In this document: positions 3,799 through 5,284 of the stretch, one piece after another | Numbering within the stretch: position 1 is the first letter of the stretch | How the letters are laid out: each line of letters begins with the position of its first letter | NCBI GenBank assembly: GCA_031273365.1 | Contig: JAISSA010000073.1 | Coordinates: 1-5,284 of the forward strand | Length of the DNA: 5,284 bases | From: Synergistaceae bacterium | GTDB taxonomy: Bacteria; Synergistota; Synergistia; Synergistales; Aminobacteriaceae | Direction of reading: 5' to 3' | Translations under genes and position numbers: made by a program | The notes under the pieces: model-generated | The model's input: the letters and a program-made list of their open reading frames with translations, nothing else | Database searches by the model: none | What the model was told of the DNA's origin: nothing

Positions 3799-5284
3799 TT
3801 GACTGAAAGACTGAATGCCGTGATCGGAAGGGAGCTCGAGACGTCACCGGAGCGCAGATGTTTCTGGTGGGAAGGAAAGTGGTACGATCAGGCCTTTTTG
3901 AAGGAGATGACCGACGCGTGCGAGGCGACGCTGCGCGCTTCGGGTTTTTCCGAGGGGCAGCGTCTTGCCGTCCTGATGCCGAACTGCCCCGTGGTTGCCG
4001 CCCTGTCGCTTGCCGTGTGGCGGCTCGGCGGTTCGTTTTGTCCGCTTAACGTCAAATCCGGCGTTCCCTCTCTGACGGCGACCCTTTCGCTGCTCGAGCC
4101 CTTTGCGGTCGTGCTGTCCGAGGAGATTCGCCGGGAGATCGGCGCTGCGCTGGACGAAAAGGGGTGGACTCACCTGTCCTGTCCCCTTATGGGGCCGCTG
4201 ACCGAATTTCGGGGGCGGACGACCGCCGCGGAGAGCCGCGACATCGCGGTGATCTTTTCGACGTCGGGGACGACCGGCGCGCCCAAGGCCGTGCCGGTCA
4301 CGCACTCCGCCTTTCTGGACAACTGCCGGGCCTCCATACGGTCTCTGGAAGACCTGAAGGAGGGGGACGTCCTGCTGAACGTTCTGCCGAACTTCCATGC
4401 TTTCGGGTACATGACCGGGTACCTTCTGCCCCTGATTCTGAGAGGCGCTCAGGCGATCGTGCCGAGCTTCATGCCGCCGGGGCACACGCTCGAGGCCATT
4501 ATCGGGGCTCCTGTCAACGTCGTGATCCTTGTCCCCACCATGCTGAATTTTCTGCTGGCGCTCATCGAAAAGGGCGCGCCGCGCCCCGCGGGCATCAAGC
4601 TGCTCATCACCGGCGGCGACCGGTTCAACGTCCGCATGGACTCCAGGGCGCAGGCGCTGCTGGGCGTCGGCGTTCAGGAGGGTTACGGACTCACGGAATG
4701 TTCCCCCGTCGTCGCGTTCAATCGCAGCCTCGCGCGCCGCAGGCTGGGGACGGTAGGCGAGTTTCTGGATGGTTACGAATGGCGGCTCCGGGATGAGGAC
4801 GGGAACCCCATGGAGGGCGACGAGGGCGTTTTGTGGGTGCGGGGCCCCTCCGTGGCCGGCGGTTATTTCCGCGTCGCGGAGAGCGACAGAAAGCGCTTCG
4901 ACGAGGGATGGTTCAACACGGGGGACTACGTTCGTATCGAGGACGGCTTCATCCGCATTCTGGACCGGGTGACGGACATCATCATCGTCGGCGGGTTCAA
5001 CGTCTACCCGCAGGAGGTCGAGGCCGTTTTGCAGGGCCACCCGGCGGTGCAGGCCGCCGTCGTGGTCGGAATTCCCAATGCGACCAGCGGGGAGGTCCCG
5101 AAAGCCTGGATTCAGAAGAAACCGGGAACGGACGTCGAGGAGTCCGAGATCATCCGCTATTGTAAGGAACAACTGGCGCACTATAAAGTTCCCCGCAGGG
5201 TGGAGTTCGTGGACAGCCTGCCGCTCTCGGGAATGGGCAAGGTGCTTCGCCGCGTCCTGCGCGAACGGGAAAAGACGGGGAGCG
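3799..5284 (+). CDS. AMP-binding acyl-CoA/acyl-ACP synthetase (3' end beyond the window)
   Basis: An open frame of 495 codons starting at TTG 3799 and still open at the right edge encodes an adenylate-forming enzyme of the ANL superfamily, which activates a carboxylic acid to an acyl-adenylate and transfers it to a thiol. Visible motifs in order are the P-loop FSTSGTTGAPKAVPVTH (153-169), PNFHAFGYMTG (197-207), EGYGLTECSPVVAFN (294-308), NTGDY (373-377) with ribose-binding D376, DR (389-390), the hinge-region GGFNVYPQEVE (398-408), and PLSGMGKVLRR (475-485) with catalytic K481. The YGLTECSPVV form resembles long-chain fatty acyl-CoA and Aas-type acyl-ACP synthetases, so a fatty-acid substrate is likely but not proven. 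The family is usually about 500-550 residues, so only a short tail is missing. No signal peptide is seen; it should be cytoplasmic or membrane-peripheral. It follows the SRP RNA and may depend on readthrough from it. Confidence 0.93.
   Translation, partial: MTERLNAVIGRELETSPERRCFWWEGKWYDQAFLKEMTDACEATLRASGFSEGQRLAVLMPNCPVVAALSLAVWRLGGSFCPLNVKSGVPSLTATLSLLEPFAVVLSEEIRREIGAALDEKGWTHLSCPLMGPLTEFRGRTTAAESRDIAVIFSTSGTTGAPKAVPVTHSAFLDNCRASIRSLEDLKEGDVLLNVLPNFHAFGYMTGYLLPLILRGAQAIVPSFMPPGHTLEAIIGAPVNVVILVPTMLNFLLALIEKGAPRPAGIKLLITGGDRFNVRMDSRAQALLGVGVQEGYGLTECSPVVAFNRSLARRRLGTVGEFLDGYEWRLRDEDGNPMEGDEGVLWVRGPSVAGGYFRVAESDRKRFDEGWFNTGDYVRIEDGFIRILDRVTDIIIVGGFNVYPQEVEAVLQGHPAVQAAVVVGIPNATSGEVPKAWIQKKPGTDVEESEIIRYCKEQLAHYKVPRRVEFVDSLPLSGMGKVLRRVLREREKTGS

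Noticed and set aside
3844..5181. A minus-strand open frame of 445 codons opposite the acyl-CoA synthetase
   Set aside because: The plus strand holds the complete ordered set of adenylate-forming enzyme motifs in one frame from a good ribosome binding site, so the minus-strand frame is a shadow.

Overview
The window reads as a stretch of anaerobic bacterial chromosome with moderately high GC in its genes, strong AAGGAG-type ribosome binding sites, and GTG/TTG codons near starts. The combination of an M20D amidohydrolase with a DUF5058-like membrane protein and its partner fits peptide- or amino-acid-fermenting bacteria such as Synergistota or anaerobic Firmicutes. That placement is an inference from gene content; no 16S gene or other firm taxonomic marker is present.

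Layout. Positions 1-430 hold no convincing gene: a good leftward sigma-70-type promoter (119-147) seems to serve a gene beyond the left edge, and 148-430 is unassigned and possibly decayed coding sequence. An intrinsic terminator (427-468) closes a three-gene leftward operon occupying 3192-503. In transcription order it encodes an M20D metallo-amidohydrolase, a DUF5058-like integral membrane protein, and a second integral membrane protein. The genes are 14 and 30 bases apart, each with its own Shine-Dalgarno. An AT-rich region (3204-3445) carries a candidate leftward promoter and a leader hairpin.

Rightward from about 3446 a strong promoter (TTTACA-17-TATACT) precedes a structured non-coding RNA of about 130 nt that I cannot assign to a family, then the signal recognition particle RNA (3626-3756), then an AMP-binding acyl-CoA/acyl-ACP synthetase that starts at TTG 3799 and runs off the right edge almost complete.

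How the parts may work together. M20D enzymes hydrolyse N-acyl or amide bonds of amino-acid conjugates in the cytoplasm. Two hydrophobic proteins in the same operon suggest a dedicated permease for the substrate or product, by analogy with E. coli abgAB-abgT. Aligning the two membrane proteins by eye shows shared blocks, so they may be distant paralogues forming a hetero-oligomeric transporter. This pair and the unassigned RNA beside the SRP RNA are the most interesting parts of the window. The divergent RNA/acyl-CoA synthetase unit has no obvious functional tie to the operon.
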